Shown: in pieces, positions 7,306-13,884 of the stretch | Position numbering within the stretch: the first letter of the stretch is position 1 | Layout of the letters: the number at the start of each line of letters is the position of its first letter | From: an uncultured Tabrizicola sp. | Lineage (GTDB): Bacteria; Pseudomonadota; Alphaproteobacteria; Rhodobacterales; Rhodobacteraceae | NCBI GenBank assembly: GCA_937858255.1 | Contig: CALLZQ010000164.1 | Coordinates: 1-13,955 of the forward strand | DNA length: 13,955 nucleotides | Direction of reading: 5' to 3' | Position numbers and translations under genes: made by a program | The notes under the pieces: model-generated | The model's database searches: none | Told to the model about the DNA's origin: nothing | Seen by the model: only the letters and a program-made list of their open reading frames with translations

Positions 7306-8769
7306 TCAGCGCGGCGCCTTGACTGCCCGGGCAATCGGGGCAATCCCCCGGGGGATCCGTGCGGGGGAAACCGAGAAATGGGCCCGCGGGTAGAAATCCC
7401 GGCTTAGGCGCGCGGGGTGGAAAACCGCCCGCCCCGCCTCGATCAGCACGCCTTGCGCGCGCAGCCGCAGCGCCAGATCCTCGGTATCCACCGCCTCGGG
7501 CGCCCGCATCCAGAAGGACGATCCGCCAAAGCCGCCCTGACCGGCCACCATCAGCCCCTGTTCGGCAATCGCCTCTTCCATCACCTGCCGGCGGCGGCGG
7601 TAGGCCGTCTTCATCCGGTTCACCAGCGCGTCATAATGGCCGTCGGCAAGAAAATAGGCCACCGTGCGCTGGATATGCCCCGGCGGATGGCGCAGCACCA
7701 CGGCCCGCAAGGCCCGCGCCTCGGCAATGAAACTGGGGCTGGCGACCAGATAGCCCAGCCGCAACCCCGGAAAGATCGACTTGGAGAAAGACCCCGCGTA
7801 GATCACCCGCCCCTCGCGGTCGAGCGATTTCAGCGCCGGCGCCACGGGTTTGAGAAAGGACATCTCAAATTCGTAATCATCCTCGACAATGACAAAGCCG
7901 CGCTCTGCCGCCGCCTCGATCAGCCCGGCCCGCCGCGCCACCGGCATCGTCGCATTGGTCGGGCACTGATGCGAGGGCGTGGTAAAGACCACATCCGCCC
8001 CGGCCGGCAGCCGTTCGGGCGGCAGGCCATATTCATCGACATCCACCGGCAGAATCTCGGCCCCCGAAGGCTCGAGAATGGCGCGCAGCCCGGCATAGCC
8101 CGGATTCTCGATCGCGGCCCGCTTGCCCGGCCCCAACAACACCTGCGCCGCCATCCACAGCGCATTCTGTGCCCCCAGCGTCAGCAAGACCTCTTCGGCC
8201 CGCGCCGCAATCCCCCGGCGCGGCAGGATGGTGCGCAAGACATGCTCGATCAGCACCGGATCGTCACGTTCATAATAATCGCTGGTCAGCGCCGCAAAAT
8301 CGCGCTTGCCCAAGGCACGCAGCGCGCATTGCCGCCAGTTCTGATGGTCGAACAGCGCAACATCCGCCTGCCCATAGATGAAGGGATAGGGATAACGCTC
8401 CCAATCCTCGGGCTTGATCACCCGCGCCAGCCGGGAATAGCGCGCCCCGGTCAGGGCGGCGAAATCCACCGATTCATCGCGTGCCGGCGATTGCGGAAAC
8501 TGCGGCGCCCGCGGCGCGGTCTCTGAGACGTAATAGCCAGACCGCCCCCGCGCCATCAGATAATCCGAGGAAACCAGATCCGAATAGGCCAGCGTCACGG
8601 TGATCCGGCTGACGCCCAGATGCTCGGCCAGCCCGCGCGAGGACGGCATCTTTTCCCCTGGTCGCAGACGGCCTGAGAGGATGCCCTCGACCACCATCGC
8701 CCGGATGCGCCCCTGAAGGGTGCCCGAGCTGCCTTCTGGCAGGAAAAAGGCTTCCGCGGGGATGGGCAT
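7306..8769 (-). CDS. tauR: TauR, MocR/GntR-family transcriptional activator of taurine catabolism
   Basis: A 487-residue MocR-type regulator. Residues about 15-82 form a GntR winged helix-turn-helix (LRPGEKMPSSRGLAEHLGVS, then SGYYVS). The rest is a fold-type I aminotransferase-like domain with the PLP lysine Lys330 in AGSFSKSIFPGLRLGY, plus ENPGY and EDDYEFE. In R. capsulatus, TauR activates taurine-use genes. Here it lies between tpa and xsc on the same strand, the same gene order, but separated from tpa by a terminator and from xsc by 149 bp holding TauR-like boxes. Its own start lacks a strong SD; only GAGA is seen about 12 bases upstream, which may mean weak translation. The 231-bp gap upstream contains an AT-rich patch and a 7-bp inverted repeat that could serve its own promoter. 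Confidence 0.92.
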   Translation of the reverse strand: MPIPAEAFFLPEGSSGTLQGRIRAMVVEGILSGRLRPGEKMPSSRGLAEHLGVSRITVTLAYSDLVSSDYLMARGRSGYYVSETAPRAPQFPQSPARDESVDFAALTGARYSRLARVIKPEDWERYPYPFIYGQADVALFDHQNWRQCALRALGKRDFAALTSDYYERDDPVLIEHVLRTILPRRGIAARAEEVLLTLGAQNALWMAAQVLLGPGKRAAIENPGYAGLRAILEPSGAEILPVDVDEYGLPPERLPAGADVVFTTPSHQCPTNATMPVARRAGLIEAAAERGFVIVEDDYEFEMSFLKPVAPALKSLDREGRVIYAGSFSKSIFPGLRLGYLVASPSFIAEARALRAVVLRHPPGHIQRTVAYFLADGHYDALVNRMKTAYRRRRQVMEEAIAEQGLMVAGQGGFGGSSFWMRAPEAVDTEDLALRLRAQGVLIEAGRAVFHPARLSRDFYPRAHFSVSPARIPRGIAPIARAVKAPR

Positions 8770-8826
8770 CGGCGGCAGGTCTCATGCAGTTCGGTTTGTC
8801 CCAGATACAGCGCCTTTGCCCGCCCC

Positions 8827-8843
8827 GCGCAAGCCCCTTGCGC
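8827..8843. promoter_or_regulatory. inverted repeat GCGCAAG-CCC-CTTGCGC upstream of tauR
   Basis: A perfect 7-bp inverted repeat with a 3-bp centre lies about 58-74 bp upstream of the tauR start. It could be an operator dyad or a leader hairpin. It has no T-run on either strand, so it is not a simple terminator. Function unknown. Confidence 0.3.
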
Positions 8844-8891
8844 CGCGGCGAAAGGCCCAAGTCCGCCCCATCCCCCAAGGCACGGCGACCC

Positions 8892-8916
8892 AAACCTTAC
8901 TTCTGTTTAAAAATCT
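8892..8916 (-). promoter_or_regulatory. AT-rich patch, candidate tauR promoter
   Basis: Between the tpa terminator and the tauR start, this stretch (minus strand GATTTTTAAACAG, then AAGTAAGGTTTG) is the only AT-rich DNA in the gap. Given the terminator just upstream of it, a separate tauR promoter here is plausible. No confident -35/-10 pair could be assigned. Confidence 0.3.
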
Positions 8917-8948
8917 CCCCGCCGAAGGCATCCCGGGCCTGCCGCAAT

Positions 8949-8977
8949 GAAAACGCGGGCCGCACCGGGCGACCCGC
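8949..8977 (-). terminator. rho-independent terminator downstream of tpa
   Basis: On the minus strand, 24 bases after the tpa stop, GCGGGTCGC and GCGGCCCGC form a 9-bp stem (one G-T pair) around the loop CCGGT, followed by GTTTTC. It should end most tpa transcripts before tauR, so tauR and xsc probably depend on their own promoters. Confidence 0.75.
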
Positions 8978-9000
8978 ACTTGCCTGCCAGAGTATGTGGC

Positions 9001-10380
9001 TCAGCGAAAGACCTTGGTCAGTGCCCGGTCGATTGCATGGGTGATCTGGTCGATGTCACCCGCCGTTGCAATCAGCGCGGGCGAGAGGCAGAGCGTATTG
9101 TTCAGCCCCGGGACCGAGCGGTTGGTCGCCCCGATGATCACCCCCTGGGCCATGCAATCGGCCACCACCGCCTGCACCTTCTTTTCGTCCATCGCCTCTT
9201 TGGTCGCCCGGTCAGAGACCAGTTCGGCGCCAAGGAACAGACCCTTGCCACGGACATCACCAATGACCTTGTGCTTGTCCATCAGCGCCTGAAGGTTGCC
9301 GAGACAACGCTCACCCATCTTCAGGGTGTTTTCCAGCAGGCCCTCATCCTCGATGATCCGCATATTCTCCAGCGCCGCCGCGGGGCCAGAGGTGCAGCCG
9401 CCAAAGGTCGAGATGTCGCGGAAATAGCTCATCGGATCATTGGGATCGTCCTTGAACTTCTCGAACACTGCCTCGGTCGTCACGGTGCAGGAAATCGCCG
9501 CATAGCCCGAGGCAACGCCCTTGGCCATGGTGACGAAATCGGGCTTGATGCCGTAGTGCTGATAGCCGAACCAGGTGCCGGTGCGCCCGACGCCGCAGAC
9601 CACCTCATCAATATGCAAGAGGATGTTGTACTTGCGGCAGATTTCCTGCACCCGCTCCCAATAGCCCTTGGGCGGGACGATGACGCCGCCGCCGGCGGTG
9701 ATCGGTTCCAGCACCAGACAGCCGACCGTATCGGGGCCTTCGCGCAGGATCACCTCTTCGATGGCATCCGCCGCCCGCTCACCGTAATTCTCGACATCCC
9801 ATTGCTTGCGGTATTCCAGGCAATGCGGGACCATGACAAAGCCATCGGGATAGGGGCCATATTGCATCGCCCGCTGCGCCTGACCGCTGGTCGCCAGCGT
9901 GCCGATGGTGGTGCCGTGGTAGTCCCGCTCACGATAGAGGATCTTCCACTTGTTGCCGCCGTGGTGACGATGGGCGATCTGGCGCACCATCTTGTAGACC
10001 TTCTCATTCGCCTCGGAACCCGAGTTCGAATAATAGACCCGCGTCATCCCCGGCATTTTCGAGATCAGCCGCTGGGCAAACAACGCCCCGGGCACCGAGC
10101 CTGCGGCGCCGGCAAAGTAGTTCATCTTGATCAACTGGTCGCGCACCGCATTGGCGATCGACTCGCGGCCATAGCCGACGTTGACGGTCCAGACCCCGCC
10201 GGAAACGGCGTCGATATGTTCCTTGCCCTTGGCATCCCAGACCCGCATGCCCTTGCCCTCGACGATCACGCGCGGATCGACGGTCTCATAGGGTTTATGC
10301 TGGCTGAGGTGATGCCAGACATGCACGCGGTCGGCCTCGACCACCTGGGAAATATCATTGGCGGAAGCGTAGCCTTCCAT
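9001..10380 (-). CDS. tpa: taurine--pyruvate aminotransferase (EC 2.6.1.77)
   Basis: A 459-residue class III (omega) PLP aminotransferase that transfers the amino group of taurine to pyruvate, giving sulfoacetaldehyde and L-alanine in the cytoplasm. Landmarks are NSGSEANE (119-126), HGTTIGTLATSG (155-166), the PLP-binding Asp258 in HIDEVVCGVGRTG, and Lys287 in MAKGVASGY, the expected Schiff-base lysine. Length and start (MEGYASANDI) suit the family; an SD-like AAGGG is eight bases upstream of the ATG. The specific substrate call comes from the neighbours (xsc, tauR, tauABC), since class III enzymes are hard to separate by sequence alone. A pair of TauR-like boxes lies 123-155 bp upstream. A strong terminator follows the gene, so it appears to be transcribed alone. 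Alanine must be recycled to pyruvate elsewhere: no alanine dehydrogenase is in the window. Confidence 0.93.
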   Translation of the reverse strand: MEGYASANDISQVVEADRVHVWHHLSQHKPYETVDPRVIVEGKGMRVWDAKGKEHIDAVSGGVWTVNVGYGRESIANAVRDQLIKMNYFAGAAGSVPGALFAQRLISKMPGMTRVYYSNSGSEANEKVYKMVRQIAHRHHGGNKWKILYRERDYHGTTIGTLATSGQAQRAMQYGPYPDGFVMVPHCLEYRKQWDVENYGERAADAIEEVILREGPDTVGCLVLEPITAGGGVIVPPKGYWERVQEICRKYNILLHIDEVVCGVGRTGTWFGYQHYGIKPDFVTMAKGVASGYAAISCTVTTEAVFEKFKDDPNDPMSYFRDISTFGGCTSGPAAALENMRIIEDEGLLENTLKMGERCLGNLQALMDKHKVIGDVRGKGLFLGAELVSDRATKEAMDEKKVQAVVADCMAQGVIIGATNRSVPGLNNTLCLSPALIATAGDIDQITHAIDRALTKVFR

Positions 10381-10472
10381 GGCGTGACCCTTTCACATGC
10401 GCAAATTGCCGGACGGTCGCCTTGGCCCCGGACCGCAGCCCCGGTTTCAAGGCGCCGGTCGCGGTCGCCTTT

Positions 10473-10535
10473 CGCCAGCATCTGCCTTTGCACCGGGCAT
10501 TCGTAGGGCCAGACGCATGCCCGACGTAAAGCCAG
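10473..10535 (-). promoter_or_regulatory. tpa promoter region with paired TauR-like direct repeats
   Basis: Read on the minus strand, CTGGCTTTAC (10526-10535) and CTGGCCCTAC (10503-10512) are separated by 13 bp, the same 23-bp period as the pair before xsc. The proximal box differs from the xsc one only in its last base. Downstream, GGTGC lies at the identical offset and ATGCTGGCG (10473-10481) one base further than in xsc. The match to the known TauR box is partial, so TauR binding is inferred from the shared layout. Confidence 0.6.
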
Positions 10536-10626
10536 TTGCAGAATCGTTTTGCGATAGAGCAGGCTGGGGCAAAGATCGGCACAGAGGCAAGGACCGCCCA
10601 GCCGCACAGACCAAGGCGGGACATGC

Positions 10627-10659
10627 CCTGAAGGCGGCTTTCCGTTTTCCTGAAGGCGG
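10627..10659 (+). repeat. 11-bp direct repeat CCTGAAGGCGG, 22-bp period, upstream of tauA
   Basis: CCTGAAGGCGG occurs exactly twice, at 10627-10637 and 10649-10659, with an 11-bp T-rich spacer. The period is about two helical turns. It sits 87-119 bp before the tauA start, where an activator site would be expected. It does not match the TauR-like boxes, so it may belong to another regulator or be coincidental. Confidence 0.45.
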
Positions 10660-10745
10660 GCAAAGCCACTGGACAGACTGCCAAAGGCCCCGGTCAATGA
10701 GGGCAAGAAACAAGAACAGCCACCCCAACACGGAGAGACCAAAAA

Positions 10746-11747
10746 ATGACCCTTCGCAAAACCCTTCTCAGCGCCGTCGCGGGGACTGCCCTGCTCGCCG
10801 GTTCCGGCGCGGCCTTTGCCATGGACGAAATCACGGTGGGCTATTTCCTCGAATGGCCGATGCCCTTTGAATATGCCAAGGTGATGGGCACTTATGATGC
10901 CGCGATGGGCGTCAAGGTGAACTGGGTGTCCTTTGACACCGGCACCGCGATGTCGGCGGCCATGGCGGCGGGCGATGTCCATATCTCGGTCAGCCAGGGC
11001 GTGCCGCCCTTCGTCGTCGCCACCTCGGCGGGTCAGGATCTGCAAATCATCGACGTCGCCGTGTCCTATTCGGACAACGACAACTGCGTGGTGCAGAACG
11101 CGCTGGAAATCACCAAGGACAATGCAGGCGAACTGGCCGGCAAAAAGGTCGCCGTGCCGCTGGGCACCGCCGCGCATTACGGCTTCCTCAAGCAGATGAA
11201 CCACTTCGGCGTGGATCTTGCCAGCCTTGAGATCGTCGATATGGCGCCGCCGGATGGCTCTGCCGCCTTTGCCCAAGGCTCGGTCGACATGTTCTGCGGC
11301 TGGGGCGGGTCACTGCGCCGCGCCAAGGAAACCGGCAATGTGCTGCTGACCGGCGCCGAAAAAGAGGAACTGGGCATTCTGGTGTTTGACGTGACCTCGG
11401 CCCCCGCCTCTTTCGTTGCCGAGAATGGCGATCTGGTGGCCAAGTTCCTCAAGGTTACAGCTGATGCCAATGCCATGTGGGCCGACGACTCGAAAAAGGC
11501 CGAGATGATCCCGGTCATCGCCAAGGATTCCGGCATGGATGAAGGCGCCACCGCCGAAACCATGGCAACCTTTGTCTTCCCGACCGTGGATGACCAGCTT
11601 TCGGCCAAATGGCTGGGCGGCGGCGCGCAGGAATTCATGAAGGGCGTGGCCGATGTCTTTGTCGGCGCCGGCTCGATCCCCGCGGCGCTGGGCGATTACT
11701 CGGCGCAGGTGAACACCGGCCCGCTGACCGCTGCCAAGGGCATGTAA
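10746..11747 (+). CDS. tauA: taurine ABC transporter, periplasmic substrate-binding protein
   Basis: A 333-residue protein with a clear Sec signal peptide: RK at residues 4-5, a hydrophobic core (LLSAVAGTALLAG), and cleavage probably after AFA (residue 25), leaving a mature start MDEITVGYF. The mature part has the periplasmic-binding fold typical of TauA/SsuA/NMT1-like proteins, with DTGTAMSAAMAAGDVHISVS (58-77) and GKKVAVPLGTAAHYGFL (132-148). It should capture taurine in the periplasm and deliver it to TauBC. An SD GGAGAG (10732-10737) lies eight bases upstream. It is the first gene of a plus-strand tauABC unit divergent from tpa. A terminator-like hairpin just after the stop probably allows more TauA than TauBC to be made. 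Taurine specificity is inferred from the cluster. Confidence 0.93.
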   Translation: MTLRKTLLSAVAGTALLAGSGAAFAMDEITVGYFLEWPMPFEYAKVMGTYDAAMGVKVNWVSFDTGTAMSAAMAAGDVHISVSQGVPPFVVATSAGQDLQIIDVAVSYSDNDNCVVQNALEITKDNAGELAGKKVAVPLGTAAHYGFLKQMNHFGVDLASLEIVDMAPPDGSAAFAQGSVDMFCGWGGSLRRAKETGNVLLTGAEKEELGILVFDVTSAPASFVAENGDLVAKFLKVTADANAMWADDSKKAEMIPVIAKDSGMDEGATAETMATFVFPTVDDQLSAKWLGGGAQEFMKGVADVFVGAGSIPAALGDYSAQVNTGPLTAAKGM

Positions 11748-11765
11748 GGCCCCGGCGGATCATCC

Positions 11766-11797
11766 GGGCGGCCCGCTTCCCGGGCCGCCCTTTTTTT
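11766..11797 (+). terminator. strong hairpin plus T-run between tauA and tauB (likely attenuating terminator)
   Basis: GGGCGGCCCG and CGGGCCGCCC form a perfect 10-bp stem around the loop CTTCC, followed by seven Ts (11791-11797). It lies 18 bp past the tauA stop and 24 bp before the tauB ATG. tauB has no other obvious promoter, so partial readthrough is the simplest reading, giving a high TauA to TauBC ratio. Confidence 0.8.
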
Positions 11798-11821
11798 CGC
11801 CCCCAAAACCCCGGAGACCCC

Positions 11822-12628
11822 ATGTCCGGCTTGATCATCGACAATATCTCGATGCGGTTCGATCTGCCCAATGGCAGTTCGGTTCAGGCGCTGAAAAACG
11901 TCTCGCTCGACCTCAAGGAAGGTGAGCTTTTGTCCGTCCTCGGCCCCTCGGGCTGCGGCAAGACCACGCTTCTGAACATCCTCGCCGGATTTCTGGCCCC
12001 AACCGAGGGGCAGATCCTGTTGGGCGGCAAGCGTGTCGCCGGCCCCGGCCCCGAACGCGGCATGGTGTTTCAGCAGGGCGCCCTGTTTGAATGGATGAGC
12101 GTCCGGCGCAACATCGACTTTGGCCCCCGCATGAAGGGCATGGGTCAGGCCGAACGGGACAAGATCACCGCCCATTTGCTTGAAACCGTGGGCCTCAAGG
12201 ATTTTGGCGACAAGGCGGTGTATGAGTTGTCGGGCGGGATGCAGCAGCGCGTGGCGCTGGCGCGGTGCCTGGCCAATGACCCCGACGTCATCCTGATGGA
12301 CGAACCCTTGGGCGCGCTGGACGCGCTGACACGGGAAAAGATGCAGGGGCTGGTGCTGAAGCTCTGGAAAGAGACGGGCAAGACCGTGATCCTGATCACC
12401 CATTCGGTCGAAGAGGCGTTGTTGCTGGGCGAGCGGCTCTTGGTCATGGCCCCGCGCCCGGGGCGGATCTTCAAGGAATACCGCCTGCCCTTTGCCGAGC
12501 GCGGCGTCGGGCAGGATTTGCGGGCGGTCAAGAAATCCGAGGGTTTTGCCGAAACGCGCGAGGAAATCCTCTCGATGATCTGGGGAATGGAAGAGGAAAT
12601 CATGGGCCGGTCGGAGACAGCGGCATGA
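11822..12628 (+). CDS. tauB: taurine ABC transporter, ATP-binding protein
   Basis: A 268-residue ABC ATPase that powers taurine import at the cytoplasmic face of TauC. It has Walker A GPSGCGKT (41-48), Q-loop Gln84 (VFQQ), signature LSGGMQQRVALAR (136-148), Walker B VILMDEP (156-162) and switch His194 (ITHS). The start MSGLIIDN at 11822 is chosen because GGAG (11813-11816) lies five bases upstream and the length suits TauB/SsuB. The frame is open further upstream to 11609, but that part overlaps the end of tauA and the terminator. The last four bases overlap tauC (ATGA), indicating translational coupling. PGPERGMVFQ and the C-terminal part fit the nitrate/sulfonate/taurine branch of the ABC family. 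Confidence 0.95.
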   Translation: MSGLIIDNISMRFDLPNGSSVQALKNVSLDLKEGELLSVLGPSGCGKTTLLNILAGFLAPTEGQILLGGKRVAGPGPERGMVFQQGALFEWMSVRRNIDFGPRMKGMGQAERDKITAHLLETVGLKDFGDKAVYELSGGMQQRVALARCLANDPDVILMDEPLGALDALTREKMQGLVLKLWKETGKTVILITHSVEEALLLGERLLVMAPRPGRIFKEYRLPFAERGVGQDLRAVKKSEGFAETREEILSMIWGMEEEIMGRSETAA

Positions 12629-13875
12629 TGGTTCTGGTCTTTTACGTCACGATCTTCGTGGTCTCGATGCTGGTCTGGGGCCGGATCAAGGCGCATCGCC
12701 AGCGGCATGACTTTACCTCGCTGAAAACCGTGACCTTTGGTGATGAAAGTGCCATCGTGCCGGACCGGGTGGCCTCGATCATCTCGATCCTGGCGATTTT
12801 CCTGATCTGGGGCGCCTTTACCGGGTCGAAACTGGTGCCGCTGCATGTGCCGGGGCCTTTTGTGGGCGAGACGGGCTTTACCTATACCGCCCGCGATGCC
12901 GCAGGGGTCGAGGGGACGGCCGAGGTGCGGGTACTGGTCTATGAGGGCGCGACCAAACCCTCCCCGCCGACCGTGACCGAGGGGGAGGGCCTTGCCAAAG
13001 GCGACGCCGATGTGGTTGCGGCCTGGCGTTCGGTGCTGCTCAAACCCGTGGCAAATGATGCGCCGGGGGCGCAGATCGTGGCTGTCAACGGTACGCCGAT
13101 TGCGGTCGATGTGCCGATGGCGGTTGCCGATGGCGAGGTGACGCTGACCTCCAAGGGCTCGCTGAACTTTCAGCCCGAGGCCGGCTGGCAGATGGAGCCG
13201 ATCTGGCTGCCAGCCCCCGAGGCAGTGGTGGCGCGGCTGGTCGAGATCGCCGATCAGGGCTATCAGAACACTTCGCTCTGGGGGCATCTGGCGGCCTCGC
13301 TGGGTCGGGTGCTGGCCGGGTTCTTCCTTGGCTCGCTGGTAGGCATCCCGCTGGGCTATGCCATGGGTCTGTCAAGCTGGTTCCGCGGCTGGTTCGATCC
13401 GATTGTCGAATTCATGCGCCCGGTGCCGCCCTTGGCGCTGATCCCGCTGGTGATCATCTGGTTCGGCATCTGGGAGACCGGCAAGATCGTGCTCTTGTTC
13501 CTCGCGGCCCTCTGGATCATGGTGATTGCCGCGCGATCCGGCGTGTCGGGGGTCAAGCTGTCGAAAATCCATGCCGCCTATTCGCTGGGCGCCAGCAAGG
13601 CGCAGATCATGCGGCATGTGATCATCCCCAACTCGCTGCCCGATATCTTTACCGGCGCGCGGGTGGCGATGGGGGTCTGCTGGGGCACGGTCGTGGCCGC
13701 CGAACTGGTCGCGGCGCAAAAGGGCGCGGGCATGATGATCATCGCCGCCTCGAAATTCCAGCTGACCGATATCGTGGTGATGGGGATCATCCTGATCGGC
13801 GTGATCGGCTATGGCATCGATATCCTGATGCGGATGGCCGAGAAAAAGCTGGTGCCGTGGAAAGGGCGCGGCTGA
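12625..13875 (+). CDS. tauC: taurine ABC transporter permease with an unusual periplasmic cadherin-like insert
   Basis: At 416 residues this is far longer than E. coli TauC (about 275). Residues 216-416 match the canonical permease closely (SLWGHLAASLGRVLAG, RPVPPLALIPLVIIWFGIWE), with the EAA loop around 317-345 (AAYSLGASKAQIMRHVIIP) and the C-terminal PWKGRG. Two features are extra. First, there is an additional N-terminal membrane helix (about 3-19) followed by a basic, probably cytoplasmic, loop (20-48) and the usual first helix (50-66). Second, about 115 residues (76-190) are inserted before LPAPEAVVARL and predicted to be periplasmic. The insert carries FTYTARDAAG (85-94), PVANDAPG (141-148) and VTLTSKGSLNFQPEAGW (172-188), resembling bacterial Ig/cadherin-like (VCBS/tandem-95) repeats. 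It starts at ATGA overlapping tauB. A second ATG immediately follows, so the exact start is uncertain by one codon. Confidence 0.9.
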   Translation: MMVLVFYVTIFVVSMLVWGRIKAHRQRHDFTSLKTVTFGDESAIVPDRVASIISILAIFLIWGAFTGSKLVPLHVPGPFVGETGFTYTARDAAGVEGTAEVRVLVYEGATKPSPPTVTEGEGLAKGDADVVAAWRSVLLKPVANDAPGAQIVAVNGTPIAVDVPMAVADGEVTLTSKGSLNFQPEAGWQMEPIWLPAPEAVVARLVEIADQGYQNTSLWGHLAASLGRVLAGFFLGSLVGIPLGYAMGLSSWFRGWFDPIVEFMRPVPPLALIPLVIIWFGIWETGKIVLLFLAALWIMVIAARSGVSGVKLSKIHAAYSLGASKAQIMRHVIIPNSLPDIFTGARVAMGVCWGTVVAAELVAAQKGAGMMIIAASKFQLTDIVVMGIILIGVIGYGIDILMRMAEKKLVPWKGRG

Positions 13876-13884
13876 GGAAAGGAA

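Larger units (their letters stand above)
10381..10745. other. divergent tpa/tauA control region, no gene seen
   Basis: This 365-bp gap separates the tpa start (minus) from the tauA start (plus). ORFs crossing it on either strand have no recognisable product and overlap tpa or tauA out of frame. It holds TauR-like paired boxes facing tpa, an exact 11-bp direct repeat near tauA, and a lone CTGGACAGAC (10669-10678) that shares its first half with the TauR box. No RNA gene or mobile element was recognised. Confidence 0.7.

Noticed and set aside
8795..8804. CTGGGACAAA (minus strand) upstream of tauR as a TauR box
   Set aside because: Only 6 of 10 positions match the recalled box, and no partner lies 23 bp away.
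8947..10506. Plus-strand 519-codon open frame opposite tpa
   Set aside because: Antisense shadow of tpa that also runs through the tpa terminator and promoter; no domain or RBS support. Its equal length to the xsc shadow is coincidence.
10397..10870. Plus-strand 157-codon frame in the tpa/tauA intergenic region
   Set aside because: Overlaps the tauA signal peptide out of frame, has no recognisable domain, and covers the promoter repeats.
11609..11821. Longer tauB start overlapping tauA
   Set aside because: It would read through the end of tauA and the terminator hairpin; the ATG at 11822 has an SD and the family N-terminus.
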